Source of the DNA: Chryseobacterium taeanense
GTDB lineage: Bacteria; Bacteroidota; Bacteroidia; Flavobacteriales; Weeksellaceae
DNA: 64,000 bases
Reading direction: 5' to 3'
Assembly: GCF_900099685.1 (NCBI RefSeq)
Contig: NZ_FNDW01000001.1
Span: 248,001 to 312,000, forward strand
The notes under the pieces were generated by a model. That model had not been told where the DNA came from and searched no databases. It saw nothing but the letters and a program-made list of their open reading frames with translations. Of this stretch, positions 27,769-36,293 are shown piece by piece; the first letter of the stretch is position 1, and the number at the start of each line of letters is the position of its first letter. Both the position numbers and the translations under genes were made by a program.

Positions 27769-27800
27769 AGAGCGCGAGCGAAGCGAGCGGCAAAGCTGTT
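27769..27800. repeat. GC-rich hairpin, partial REP-like element
   Basis: GAGCGCGAGCGAAGCGAGCG stands out in AT-rich DNA just after the DUF423 stop and carries a GCGAGCGAAGCGAGC near-palindrome. It resembles one end of a dispersed flavobacterial intergenic repeat, and its GCTCGC core recurs in the element at 13287. Confidence 0.45.
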
Positions 27801-27918
27801 AGTATTAGCGTTATTATATTGACAAAGCATCTTTATATGTAACAGAAGTTTCATACAGCAAAATTGAAATATTCTGTTCTGTGATAGCTTAGGCATTTTG
27901 TGTCGATTCTTTTTAATA

Positions 27919-28224
27919 GTTTAAATAAAGTCAAAAAACTGTTTATTTTAAACTGACAGATTAGACAAAAACGGAAAGTTGTTTTTCTTTAAACCGACAG
28001 ATTAGACAAAAACAGAAAACTGATTTAGTTTAAACCGGTGGATTAGACAAAAATGGAAAGTTGTTTTTCTTTAAACCGACAGATTAGACAAAAACAGAAA
28101 ACTGATTTAATTTAAACTGGTAGATTAGACAAAAATGGAAAGCTGTTTTTCTTTAAACTGACAGATTAGGCAAAAGCAGAAAACTGATTTAGTTTAAACC
28201 GATGGATTAGACCAAAACAGATTT
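27919..28224. repeat. 41-bp tandem repeat array with alternating A and B units
   Basis: The marker ATTAGAC (one variant ATTAGGC) begins at 27960, 28001, 28042, 28083, 28124, 28165 and 28206: an exact 41-base period over six full units, with diverged partial units at both ends. Odd units share GGAAAGTTGTTTTTCTTT; even units share CAGAAAACTGATTTAGTTT. The array is therefore also an 82-base dimer repeat. All units end in TTTAAAC plus a short variable tail. It fills much of the 600-base gap upstream of the sucC promoter. Confidence 0.9.
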
Positions 28225-28291
28225 ACAGCAACCCCTAAAATCATATGGTTCAGAAAAAAAACAGGAAGAATGAATTTTTAAGCCAATAAAC

Positions 28292-28321
28292 TTGAACTTC
28301 CGTGTCTTTTTATTAAATTTG
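28292..28321 (+). promoter_or_regulatory. Promoter of sucC (TTG-N19-TAAATTTG)
   Basis: TTG at 28292-28294 and TAAATTTG at 28314-28321, with 19 bases between, 38 bases before the ATG. Confidence 0.8.
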
Positions 28322-28359
28322 TCAACCTTTAAATTTTAAAATAAAATAATAAAAATAAT

Positions 28360-29550
28360 ATGAATCTTCACGAGTATCAATCAAAAGAGATTTTATCAAA
28401 GTATGGAGTAGCTATCCAACGTGGTTTCGTTGCAAACAACGTAGATGAAGCTGTAGCTGCTGCTGAAAAGCTGACTGCTGAAACCGGAGCTCAGGGATGG
28501 GTTGTAAAAGCGCAGATCCACGCAGGTGGACGTGGTAAAGGCGGGGGTGTAAAGTTCTCTCCAAACATGGATAAGCTTAAAGAAAATGCTCAGAACATCA
28601 TCGGAATGCAGTTGGTAACACCACAGACTTCTGCTGAAGGTAAAAAAGTAAATTCTGTTTTGGTTGCAGAAGATGTGTATTATCCGGGAGAAACAGAAAC
28701 TAAAGAATTTTATGTTTCTATTCTTCTAGACAGAGCTGAAGGTAAAAATACAATCGTATATTCTACTGAAGGAGGTATGGATATCGAGCATGTTGCTGAA
28801 GTAACTCCTCATTTGATCCACAAAGAAATCATTGATCCTGCTTTAGGTCTTCAGGGATTCCAGGCTAGAAAGATTGCGTTCAACCTTGGTCTTGAAGGAA
28901 ATGCATTTAAAGAATTTGTAAAGTTCATTGCTTCTTTGTACAACGCTTACACAGGAATTGATGCATCTCTTTTTGAAATTAACCCTGTATTAAAAACTTC
29001 AGACAACAAAATCATCGCAGTAGATGCCAAAGTAACTTTGGATGACAACTCATTATTCCGTCACAAAGACTTAGCTGAGCTTAGAGATACAAGAGAAGAA
29101 GATCCTATGGATGTTGAAGCTGGTGAAGCTGGTCTTAACTTCGTAAAACTGGACGGTAACGTAGCTTGTATGGTAAACGGTGCAGGTCTTGCAATGGCAA
29201 CTATGGATATCATCAAATTATCTGGTGGTAATCCGGCTAACTTCCTTGATGTTGGTGGAACTGCTGATGCTCAGAGAGTACAGACAGCTTTCGGAATTAT
29301 CCTTAGAGATCCAAACGTAAAAGCAATCTTAATCAATATCTTTGGTGGTATCGTAAGATGTGACAGAGTAGCTCAGGGAGTTGTAGATGCTTACAAAGCG
29401 ATGGGAAGTCTTCCTGTTCCGTTGATCGTAAGATTACAGGGAACTAACGCAGTTGAAGCTAAGCAATTAATTGATGATTCTGGTCTTCCGGTACATTCTG
29501 CAATTACGCTTGAGGAAGCTGCAAATAAAGTAAAAGAAGTTTTAGCTTAA
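28360..29550 (+). CDS. sucC: Succinyl-CoA synthetase beta subunit
   Basis: A 396-residue ADP-forming beta subunit. The start MNLHEYQSKEIL is diagnostic, followed by the ATP-grasp domain (VVKAQIHAGGRGKGGGVKF) and the metal-site segment FEINPVLKTSDNKIIAVDAK. The C-terminal CoA-ligase domain has NFLDVGGTADAQRVQTAF and ILINIFGGIVRCDRVAQG. With SucD it converts succinyl-CoA to succinate with ATP formation in the citric acid cycle. sucD is not adjacent, unlike in many proteobacteria. It has a consensus promoter and a strong terminator, so it is monocistronic. Confidence 0.97.
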   Translation: MNLHEYQSKEILSKYGVAIQRGFVANNVDEAVAAAEKLTAETGAQGWVVKAQIHAGGRGKGGGVKFSPNMDKLKENAQNIIGMQLVTPQTSAEGKKVNSVLVAEDVYYPGETETKEFYVSILLDRAEGKNTIVYSTEGGMDIEHVAEVTPHLIHKEIIDPALGLQGFQARKIAFNLGLEGNAFKEFVKFIASLYNAYTGIDASLFEINPVLKTSDNKIIAVDAKVTLDDNSLFRHKDLAELRDTREEDPMDVEAGEAGLNFVKLDGNVACMVNGAGLAMATMDIIKLSGGNPANFLDVGGTADAQRVQTAFGIILRDPNVKAILINIFGGIVRCDRVAQGVVDAYKAMGSLPVPLIVRLQGTNAVEAKQLIDDSGLPVHSAITLEEAANKVKEVLA

Positions 29551-29567
29551 TACTAAACTAAAATAAT

Positions 29568-29608
29568 AAAAAGCCGTTGCCTGAGACTCTCAAAGGTAAC
29601 GGCTTTTT
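29568..29608. terminator. Bidirectional terminator between sucC and the MscS gene
   Basis: AAAAAGCCGTTGCC pairs with GGTAACGGCTTTTT (14 bp, one G-T) around a 13-base loop, flanked by A and T runs. Confidence 0.9.
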
Positions 29609-29613
29609 TATGA

Positions 29614-30492
29614 TTATACTTTATCTGTATTAAGGTTTTCGCCTCCTGTAATACTTATGCTGGTAGGAGTGACAAGCTGTATGTTTTCAGAATCCAGGCG
29701 CTTCTTTATTTCAAGATAAGCAATGCTTTTCAACAACAGCATATCTGCGCCTACAACCATTGGAAATTTAACCTGAAGATTGAAAATACCCTGCTTAAGA
29801 TCGGTAAGCATGGCGGTTGCGGTTTCCGGGCGATCTACATTGTCTAATTTTTGTACAACTTCCAGAACGGCCTGCCGGGCTTTTTCTATATTTTGATCTG
29901 CCGGAATTTCAAAATTTAAATATATTTTTCTTTGAGGAGAAGCGGTAAAATTATAAAATGGCGAATTGAAAATTACCTGATTCGGGATGTACACTTTTTT
30001 TCCATCGTCGCCAATTATTTTTGTAGTTAAAAAGCCGATTTCAGAAACGGTACCCGAATTATTCCCGATCGTCACATAATCTCCAACTTTAAAAGCTTTA
30101 TCAATGCCAATCAGCATTCCGGAAAAAATACTCGATACCAAATCTTTTAAAGCTACTCCGGCAATAACTCCGGCAACACCAAGACTTCCGATGAATTTCC
30201 ATAAAAATCCGCTTAAGCCCATGATCTCAAGAGCAATAAAAGTTCCCATAATCATAATAAGGAATCTGAATACAGCTATAAGGGTTACTAAAGAACCTTC
30301 TTTTTTGCTTTTAGGAAAAAGTTTATGGAAAATTTTAACAGAAACCTGACTTAAATATTTGCTCGTAAAAAGGAAAATTGAAAATACAATAATTCCCACA
30401 ATGAGTTTCGGAGTAATTTCTGCAAATTTTAAATACCAATTTTGAAGAACATTGTACACAACATCAATATATCTCAAGCCCTTTTTCTCCAT
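29614..30492 (-). CDS. Small-conductance mechanosensitive channel, MscS family
   Basis: A 292-residue inner-membrane protein with three helices. TM3, lining the pore, is Gly/Ala-rich (GSLGVAGVIAGVALKDLVSS, about residues 98-117). It is followed by the MscS beta domain (IGIDKAFKVGDYVTIGNNSG) and an alpha/beta C-terminal domain. It should open on membrane tension and release solutes in osmotic downshock. Its stop lies 6 bases from the terminator shared with sucC. Confidence 0.92.
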   Translation of the reverse strand: MEKKGLRYIDVVYNVLQNWYLKFAEITPKLIVGIIVFSIFLFTSKYLSQVSVKIFHKLFPKSKKEGSLVTLIAVFRFLIMIMGTFIALEIMGLSGFLWKFIGSLGVAGVIAGVALKDLVSSIFSGMLIGIDKAFKVGDYVTIGNNSGTVSEIGFLTTKIIGDDGKKVYIPNQVIFNSPFYNFTASPQRKIYLNFEIPADQNIEKARQAVLEVVQKLDNVDRPETATAMLTDLKQGIFNLQVKFPMVVGADMLLLKSIAYLEIKKRLDSENIQLVTPTSISITGGENLNTDKV

Positions 30493-30529
30493 GAATTTTT
30501 TAAATTAATTATTTTTTTCAACAAAAATT

Positions 30530-30559
30530 TTGCCAGTCTCAAAAACTCTACTAAATTTG
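30530..30559 (+). promoter_or_regulatory. Promoter of the peroxiredoxin gene (TTG-N19-TAAATTTG)
   Basis: TTG at 30530-30532, 19 bases, TAAATTTG at 30552-30559, 23 bases before the ATG. Confidence 0.78.
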
Positions 30560-30582
30560 TAGACTAATAAGAACGAAATATT

Positions 30583-31218
30583 ATGTCAATTAAATTAGGA
30601 GATACAGCGCCAAACTTTCAGGCAGAAACGTCTTTGGGAGACATTGATTTTTATGAATATTTAGGAGACTCCTGGGGAATTCTTTTTTCTCATCCTGCAG
30701 ATTATACACCGGTTTGTACAACTGAGCTTGGATATACATCAAAGCTTAAATCGGAATTTGATAAAAGAGGAACGAAGGTTATCGCACTAAGTGTTGATGG
30801 AGTAGAAGACCATCAGAACTGGATTAAAGATATTAATGAAACGCAGGATACGGATGTAGAGTTTCCTATTATTGCGGATAAAGACCGTAAAATCTCTGAA
30901 CTTTACGATTTTATACATCCCAATGCTTCAGCGACAGCTACAGTGCGTTCTTTACTGATTATTGACCCAGATAAAAAAGTAAGGCTTATTATCACTTATC
31001 CTGCTTCGACAGGAAGAAATTTTAATGAAATTCTCAGAGTGTTGGATTCTCTTCAATTGGTTGACAATTATAAGATTGCGACTCCTGTTAACTGGCAGGA
31101 CGGTGATGACGTTATCATTCCGCCAAATGTTTCTACGGAAGAGGCAAGAAAAATATTTACGAAGGGCGTGACAGAAATAAAACCATATCTGCGATATACG
31201 CCACAACCGAATACATGA
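30583..31218 (+). CDS. 1-Cys peroxiredoxin (Prx6 subfamily)
   Basis: A 211-residue peroxidase. The peroxidatic site is HPADYTPVCTTELG (Cys about residue 45), with the catalytic Arg in ATVRSLLIID. No second cysteine is present, so resolution must use an outside thiol. The C-terminal extension (NWQDGDDVIIPPNVS) is the Prx6-type dimerization tail. It reduces H2O2 and alkyl hydroperoxides in the cytosol. A single gene with its own promoter and terminator. Confidence 0.93.
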   Translation: MSIKLGDTAPNFQAETSLGDIDFYEYLGDSWGILFSHPADYTPVCTTELGYTSKLKSEFDKRGTKVIALSVDGVEDHQNWIKDINETQDTDVEFPIIADKDRKISELYDFIHPNASATATVRSLLIIDPDKKVRLIITYPASTGRNFNEILRVLDSLQLVDNYKIATPVNWQDGDDVIIPPNVSTEEARKIFTKGVTEIKPYLRYTPQPNT

Positions 31219-31256
31219 TTTATTTGATTTTTTATAGTTTAGTTTAATTTGTAAGA

Positions 31257-31288
31257 AAATCGCCTCGGAAAATTTTCCGAGGCGATTT
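31257..31288. terminator. Perfect palindromic terminator
   Basis: AAATCGCCTCGGAAAA is followed at once by its exact complement, giving a 32-base palindrome between the convergent peroxiredoxin and outer-membrane protein genes. Confidence 0.9.
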
Positions 31289-31325
31289 CGATTTTTACGT
31301 GTATATAATGTGTGTGAAATGATTC

Positions 31326-31916
31326 TTATCTTACTTCATTGGCAACCTGTCTTGCCTTAGAAGTTGGAATATAGATACTGAAACCTAGGTTAAAAGTAAT
31401 ATTAGAATTAAGCCCTTCACTACCGAAGCCTGCTCTTCCTCTATATTTTACTAATCCTTCAAGACCAATGTTTGGTGTAATGAAGTATGAATATCCCGGT
31501 CCAACTCCGAAGTCTAATCCTGTTGTAGAATCTGCATTTTCAACAGATCTTCCTCCTACACCAACATTTCCTTCAAGAAACCAACGTCCGTGGTTTAGCA
31601 AATTGTCAACTCCTTTTTCTCCCGGAGAAAGGTAATAACGTCCTAAACCTCCAACTCCATATGTAAATTCTGTAGGGCTACCATTTGTTACTTTATTGAA
31701 TCCTAAATCTACATATCCTCCTATGGCTACATTATCTTCAATAAAATATGCCCCTTTTGGCTGGATTGCGATGTTATAACCTCCACCAGTGTTTAAACCG
31801 AAATTACTTGAAATTAAACTACTACCTACCAGCCAGTTTCCTTTTTGAATCTGAGCATTCATGGTTGTAGCTAAACCTGCTACGGCTAGTATTCCTGATA
31901 AAATTAGCTTTTTCAT
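31326..31916 (-). CDS. Small outer-membrane beta-barrel protein
   Basis: A 196-residue protein with a clean signal peptide (LILSGILAVAGLATTMNAQ). Alternating Gly/aromatic strands follow, such as GYVDLGFNKV, FTYGVGGLGRYYL and FLEGNVGVGG, ending in INFNLGFSIYIP-type strands and a short polar tail. This fits an 8-strand OmpX/OmpW-like barrel. Function unknown. A 158-base gap separates it from the PepSY gene upstream. Confidence 0.8.
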   Translation of the reverse strand: MKKLILSGILAVAGLATTMNAQIQKGNWLVGSSLISSNFGLNTGGGYNIAIQPKGAYFIEDNVAIGGYVDLGFNKVTNGSPTEFTYGVGGLGRYYLSPGEKGVDNLLNHGRWFLEGNVGVGGRSVENADSTTGLDFGVGPGYSYFITPNIGLEGLVKYRGRAGFGSEGLNSNITFNLGFSIYIPTSKARQVANEVR

Positions 31917-32074
31917 AATTTATTATTTTAATATTTAATGCGTTATCATTTGTGCTATCTCAAAAACAATAAATGTGCCATACTAATCAATGTTTAGTGA
32001 ATTTATTTGTATAAAGTCCGATTAATAGAGGGTTAAATATTGGCTATCAGTGTTAAATAAAGACAATTATTTTA

Positions 32075-32590
32075 TCAGATAAGTAATAATAATATTGATA
32101 TCACAAGTCCGGCTACGGTAAATACCATCCCTCTCTTAAATGCTTTTGTCTTGGGATTAAACATCCAGAAACTTGAGATGACAAAAAAGAACAGTGAAAT
32201 ACCGAAAAATGTGTTTAAAGGTGATAACGTGTCTTTTGATTGTGCTTTGTGAAGTTTTGTCATTTTATCTAAAACAAAAGGAAGTTCTTTCTTTGTGTAT
32301 TTTGCCTCACCGGTAGCAGAATTGTAAGTACCTTGCTTAAATTTCAAAATAGTACCTTCTGTTTCTTTCACTTCAAAGTTTTTTATTTTTAATTCTTTGC
32401 CTAATGCTTTTTCATCAAGGTTTTTGTCAATTATTTTATCATAATTTTTTTCCCTTTTAAGAAAATCGGTATCTCTGTAAACCAACAGAACTCCACTTAC
32501 AGCGTAAATCGCCATGATTCCCGCCAGAAAATATCCAAGATATCGGTGCGTGATTCTCATAAAACTTCTTGTGTCCTTAATCTTATCCAT
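32075..32590 (-). CDS. PepSY-associated membrane protein, partner of the siderophore receptor
   Basis: A 171-residue inner-membrane protein. The first helix follows RITHRYLGYFLAGIMAIYAVS, the PepSY_TM start, with a PepSY-like periplasmic part (about 40-115) and two C-terminal helices. Full-length PepSY_TM proteins often accompany TonB receptors and are thought to reduce ferric iron or siderophores at the inner membrane; this one is short. It lies 86 bases downstream of the TonB receptor gene on the same strand. Confidence 0.75.
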   Translation of the reverse strand: MDKIKDTRSFMRITHRYLGYFLAGIMAIYAVSGVLLVYRDTDFLKREKNYDKIIDKNLDEKALGKELKIKNFEVKETEGTILKFKQGTYNSATGEAKYTKKELPFVLDKMTKLHKAQSKDTLSPLNTFFGISLFFFVISSFWMFNPKTKAFKRGMVFTVAGLVISILLLLI

Positions 32591-32676
32591 AATATATTAT
32601 TGTTTTTAAATTTTAAAAGTGGAAACTGCAAAAATGCAATTCCCACTTTAATTGAAAAAATTATTGTTAAACTTTT

Positions 32677-34965
32677 TTAAAGTTTATAAGTCAGTGTCAA
32701 ATAATAGTTTCTTGGTGTAATCGGGTTCACAGAATAATTTTCGTGAACATTGTAATTCACCACATCAAACAAATTTCCTACTTTGCCTTGAAGCATGAAT
32801 TTTTTCCATTCGTAGCCTACAGACAATGAAACTGTTGTGTAATCTTTTAATTCAAACATTCTGCTTATTCCGTTTCTTGAAGCCAGACTGTTATTTCCGG
32901 TTTTCGTGTCATTCCAGCCTGCAATTCTGTCGCCGATGTAGTAAACACCAGCTCCTAACTTTAATCCCGGAACATATTTTGTAAATTTGTAAAATACTGA
33001 TGCGTTAGCTGTTGTTGCAGGAGTTCTTACTAATCTTTGATTTTCAACATATCCAAAGGCTTCGGGGGTGTCAAGGTAAACGGAATTATTGTAAGAAAAA
33101 CCTCCGATAATCGAAAGGTTTTCTGTTGGATTTCCGGTAATATCCAATTCAACCCCTCTGCTTCTCATTTTTCCGGCGAAATCTTTAATCAAACCATTAG
33201 GATCTAGTTGTTGCCCTGCATCATTCAGTGCTACCTGATAATAATTTCTATATAATATCTGATAAACGGTAAGATTTATTGCTAAAGCATTATTCCAAAG
33301 GTTTTTCTTTGCCCCAACTTCATATTGATCGATATTTGTAGGGGTTAATGCTTCGTCATTCCTTGATCTTCCTGTATTGGCAACGAACGAATTTGTATAA
33401 GTTGCAAAAACAGACAAATTATCATTTGGGGCATACACTAAACCAGCTTTTGGGGATATTGCCTGATTTGAAGATGAAGTATTATCGACAAAATTTTTGC
33501 TTGTTGATGAGTTAATATCCACAACTCCGTTTTTATTAGTCTTAAATTTGGTATTGATTGTTGGCATATTTTCAATATAAGACCAACGCAACCCTGCTAT
33601 CACCTTGAATTCTTTAGTAAGGCTAATGAAATCTTGTGCATATATTCCAATTCTTCTTGTATTGATACGGTTTTTCTCTAGTTTTTCTGCATCTGGGGTA
33701 CTGCCGCTTGACCAAGATGAAGGATCGTCAAGATAAAGAATACCATTGCTGTTTCCATTAGTTCCATATAAATAGCTGTTTCCATACGCTAATTTATTGG
33801 CTGGATTGTAATAAGTATAAGAATCTGCTGCTCCATAATCTGCATCAGTTCCTATCAATACTTTATGAATTATTTTTCCGGTATTGAATTCTCCATTGAT
33901 ATTAATCTGAGCCGAGGTGTAATTCTGTTCGTTGTAAGTTCTGTTTAAAGGTCTCTTCCAAAAAATTCGGTCAGTATTTTTTTCATAACCCCATTGTACC
34001 CTTTCTGTTGAAAAGTAATCTTTAGTGTAATTCTGATAAGACGCAGTAGCATTCAATGACCATTTTTCATTGAACTGATGATTAAAGGTAACATTGGTTG
34101 ATGCTTGCTGTATATTCTGAAATTGCCAGTCGGTTCCTAAAAAAGAATTTCTCGAAAGTAATTCGTTAAGTTGATATGTATAACCATCTTTCTGTGTAAT
34201 TGAACCAATTCCGAAATCCGGCGTAAAATCATTTTTAAGATAATCTGCCTCTACAATTAATTGAGACTTATCGCTTAAATTAAATAGAAAAGAAGGATTA
34301 AAATAATATTTTTCAGATTGTACAATATCTCTGAAACTTTCAGCATATTCATAAGCTCCGTTTACTCTGAAAGCAATATTTTTTGAAAGAGGACCATACA
34401 AATCGACAGTTGGTTTGTAAGAATTCCAGCTTCCTGCATTCATTCCTACGCTTCCTCCGAAATTGAATTTAGGTTTTTTGGTAATCATGTTGATAACGCC
34501 ACCTGCTGCTGTGTTTCCATAAAGCATGGCATTGGCACCTTTTAAAACTTCAACTCTTTCCAAACCGCTTACTTCAGGAAAAACACCGCTATTTACTCTT
34601 GAGCCATTTTTGAAAATATTATCATTTCCTAAGATAAAACCACGTCCGCCAAAACTATCCTGGGAATTTCCTCTTGATGAAGTCAGGTAAACTCCGTTTA
34701 CATTCTGAAGAACATCACTCAACTGTTTTGCCTGCTGTTGCTCAATGATTTCATGAGTAACAATGGCAATCGGCTGAGGTGTTTCCATCATCGTAAGATT
34801 TGATTTAGTAGATAATGGTCTTGCCTTGTTCGGGTTGCCTGTTTTATGAAGATTAACGTCTTCGATCGTCTGGATCTTAACAGTATCAGCTTCTATGTTT
34901 TTCATTTGTGCACCCAAGGATACGGCAGTGAACAATAATCCTAAGGTTACTAGCTGTTTTTTCAT
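32677..34965 (-). CDS. TonB-dependent siderophore receptor
   Basis: A 762-residue outer-membrane receptor. Signal peptide about 1-19, then a plug domain (about 50-190) with LSDVLQNVNGVYLTSSRG, GRGFILGNDNIFKNG and ERVEVLKGANAMLYGNTAAGG. A 22-strand barrel follows, ending in the aromatic-rich NYYLTLTYKL. The plug matches ferrichrome/ferrioxamine-type receptors rather than SusC, since there is no carboxypeptidase-like N-terminal domain. It imports ferric siderophores using TonB. It is followed by the PepSY gene, and its upstream region has an operator-like inverted repeat that may bind Fur. Confidence 0.92.
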   Translation of the reverse strand: MKKQLVTLGLLFTAVSLGAQMKNIEADTVKIQTIEDVNLHKTGNPNKARPLSTKSNLTMMETPQPIAIVTHEIIEQQQAKQLSDVLQNVNGVYLTSSRGNSQDSFGGRGFILGNDNIFKNGSRVNSGVFPEVSGLERVEVLKGANAMLYGNTAAGGVINMITKKPKFNFGGSVGMNAGSWNSYKPTVDLYGPLSKNIAFRVNGAYEYAESFRDIVQSEKYYFNPSFLFNLSDKSQLIVEADYLKNDFTPDFGIGSITQKDGYTYQLNELLSRNSFLGTDWQFQNIQQASTNVTFNHQFNEKWSLNATASYQNYTKDYFSTERVQWGYEKNTDRIFWKRPLNRTYNEQNYTSAQININGEFNTGKIIHKVLIGTDADYGAADSYTYYNPANKLAYGNSYLYGTNGNSNGILYLDDPSSWSSGSTPDAEKLEKNRINTRRIGIYAQDFISLTKEFKVIAGLRWSYIENMPTINTKFKTNKNGVVDINSSTSKNFVDNTSSSNQAISPKAGLVYAPNDNLSVFATYTNSFVANTGRSRNDEALTPTNIDQYEVGAKKNLWNNALAINLTVYQILYRNYYQVALNDAGQQLDPNGLIKDFAGKMRSRGVELDITGNPTENLSIIGGFSYNNSVYLDTPEAFGYVENQRLVRTPATTANASVFYKFTKYVPGLKLGAGVYYIGDRIAGWNDTKTGNNSLASRNGISRMFELKDYTTVSLSVGYEWKKFMLQGKVGNLFDVVNYNVHENYSVNPITPRNYYLTLTYKL

Positions 34966-35002
34966 GATAGCTTATGTTATTTAGAGTGGTTTTAAATAAG
35001 TG

Positions 35003-35032
35003 CAAAAGTATATTATTATTTAGAATTAATAA
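35003..35032 (-). promoter_or_regulatory. Receptor promoter with possible Fur-type operator
   Basis: TACTTTTG (minus strand, 35003-35010) is a -7 match, 37 bases ahead of the receptor ATG. Just upstream, 35013-35032 (TTATTATTTAGAATTAATAA) is an imperfect inverted repeat matching its complement at 16 of 20 bases, over the expected -33 region. Iron repression is a guess from position and gene function. Confidence 0.35.
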
Positions 35033-35119
35033 AAACTAAAACGTGATATTTGTCATATTTAAATTTTCTAATGAAAAATATTGGCTCGTATTTAGTGAAG
35101 ATATTGTAGCTTTTATAAA

Positions 35120-35127
35120 TAACTTTG
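35120..35127 (+). promoter_or_regulatory. Candidate -7 element of the Gfo/Idh/MocA gene
   Basis: TAACTTTG, 17 bases before ATG 35145. Its place inside the longer open frame argues against the upstream ATG at 35043. Confidence 0.45.
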
Positions 35128-35144
35128 TTAAAAAAATTAAGATT

Positions 35145-36200
35145 ATGCAATTGGTAAAAACAGGACTTTGTGCATTCGGAATGAGCGGAAAAATATTTCA
35201 TGCACCATTTTTAAAAGAACATTCGGGATTTTTTTTGTCAGCAATTGTTGAAAGGAATAAGGAAGAATCTAAAGAAAAATATTCTGATGCGACCATTTAT
35301 CGTTCTGTAGAAGAAATGTTGCAAAATGCAGATATTGAATTGGTTGTCGTTAATACACCTGTTCAGACGCATTTTGAGTACACAAAAATGGCGCTGGAAG
35401 CAGGTAAAAATGTAATTGTCGAGAAACCCTTTACAGTAAATGTATCCGAAGCGGAAGAATTGGTAAAACTGGCAGAAGAAAAAGGCTTATTTCTGAGCGT
35501 CTACCAAAACAGAAGATTTGACCGTGATTATCTTCAGGTGCAGAAGATCATAAATGAAGGGAAGTTAGGAAACATCAAAGAAATGGAAATTCGCTTTGAC
35601 AGATTCCGTACCGAAGCAAGCGGAAAGGCTCATAAGGAAAATCCTGATGCTACAGGTTCCGGCTCGCTCCACGATTTGGGTTCTCATCTGATCGATCAGG
35701 CGACACAGTATTTCGGACTTCCAGAAAAACTATTTGCGGATGTCTTTTCAATGAAAGGAAAAGATTTTGCGAATGACTATTTTGAGATTATTCTATATTA
35801 TAAAAATGATGTAAGGGTAAGATTAAAATCCTCGGTCTTTACAAAAGAAGCGCATTATGCTTATGCTGTTCATGGAGATAAAGGCAGTTTCTTGCAGGAA
35901 AGATCTGACGATCAGGAGAATGAACTGGCTGCGGGAGCCATTCCTGAATATGGAAAAGATTGGGTTGAACCTTTACAGGAAACGGATGGAATACTTAATT
36001 TTTTGAATGAGAATAAACAAACTGAAAGAATTCTTACTTCCAGCGAATCCGGAAATTATATGAATTATTATCAGCAGATTTATGAATTCATTGTTTTCGG
36101 ATATGCATTGCCTTCTCCAGCCGGAGAAATTGTAAGGAATATGAAGATTATCGATGCCGCAGTGGAAAGTTCCAAAGAGGGGAAAGTTGTGTATTTGTGA
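35145..36200 (+). CDS. Gfo/Idh/MocA family NAD(P)-dependent oxidoreductase
   Basis: A 351-residue enzyme. The N-terminal Rossmann fold begins VKTGLCAFGMSGKIFHAPF, and the family signature is GKNVIVEKPFTVNVSEAEEL with the EKP motif at about residue 94. The C-terminal domain has DLGSHLIDQATQYFG, carrying the catalytic-region His. These enzymes oxidise or reduce sugars or related polyols; the substrate cannot be read from sequence. ATG 35145 is chosen because the frame upstream covers the promoter. It is divergent from the siderophore receptor. Confidence 0.9.
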   Translation: MQLVKTGLCAFGMSGKIFHAPFLKEHSGFFLSAIVERNKEESKEKYSDATIYRSVEEMLQNADIELVVVNTPVQTHFEYTKMALEAGKNVIVEKPFTVNVSEAEELVKLAEEKGLFLSVYQNRRFDRDYLQVQKIINEGKLGNIKEMEIRFDRFRTEASGKAHKENPDATGSGSLHDLGSHLIDQATQYFGLPEKLFADVFSMKGKDFANDYFEIILYYKNDVRVRLKSSVFTKEAHYAYAVHGDKGSFLQERSDDQENELAAGAIPEYGKDWVEPLQETDGILNFLNENKQTERILTSSESGNYMNYYQQIYEFIVFGYALPSPAGEIVRNMKIIDAAVESSKEGKVVYL

Positions 36201-36216
36201 GAGAATTTTAGGGTGT

Positions 36217-36276
36217 GGAGTTTTAGGGTTTGAGAATTTGGCTCATGTAGCATAAACACTTTTACACTAAAACTCC
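36217..36276. terminator. Possible imperfect terminator between convergent genes
   Basis: GGAGTTTTA (36217) pairs with TAAAACTCC (36268), and a second AGGGTTTG/CAAACCCT pair lies nearby, giving a loose inverted repeat in the gap between the oxidoreductase and ABC-F genes. Confidence 0.35.
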
Positions 36277-36293
36277 CAAACCCTCCAACTCAA

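Noticed and set aside
27960-28205. Regular 41-base repeats suggested a CRISPR array
   Set aside because: There are no unique spacers: neighbouring units differ only in two alternating versions, and no cas genes are nearby.
35043-35144. Extended start for the Gfo/Idh/MocA gene
   Set aside because: The added residues are not part of the Rossmann fold and contain a -7 promoter element; the fold begins right after ATG 35145.
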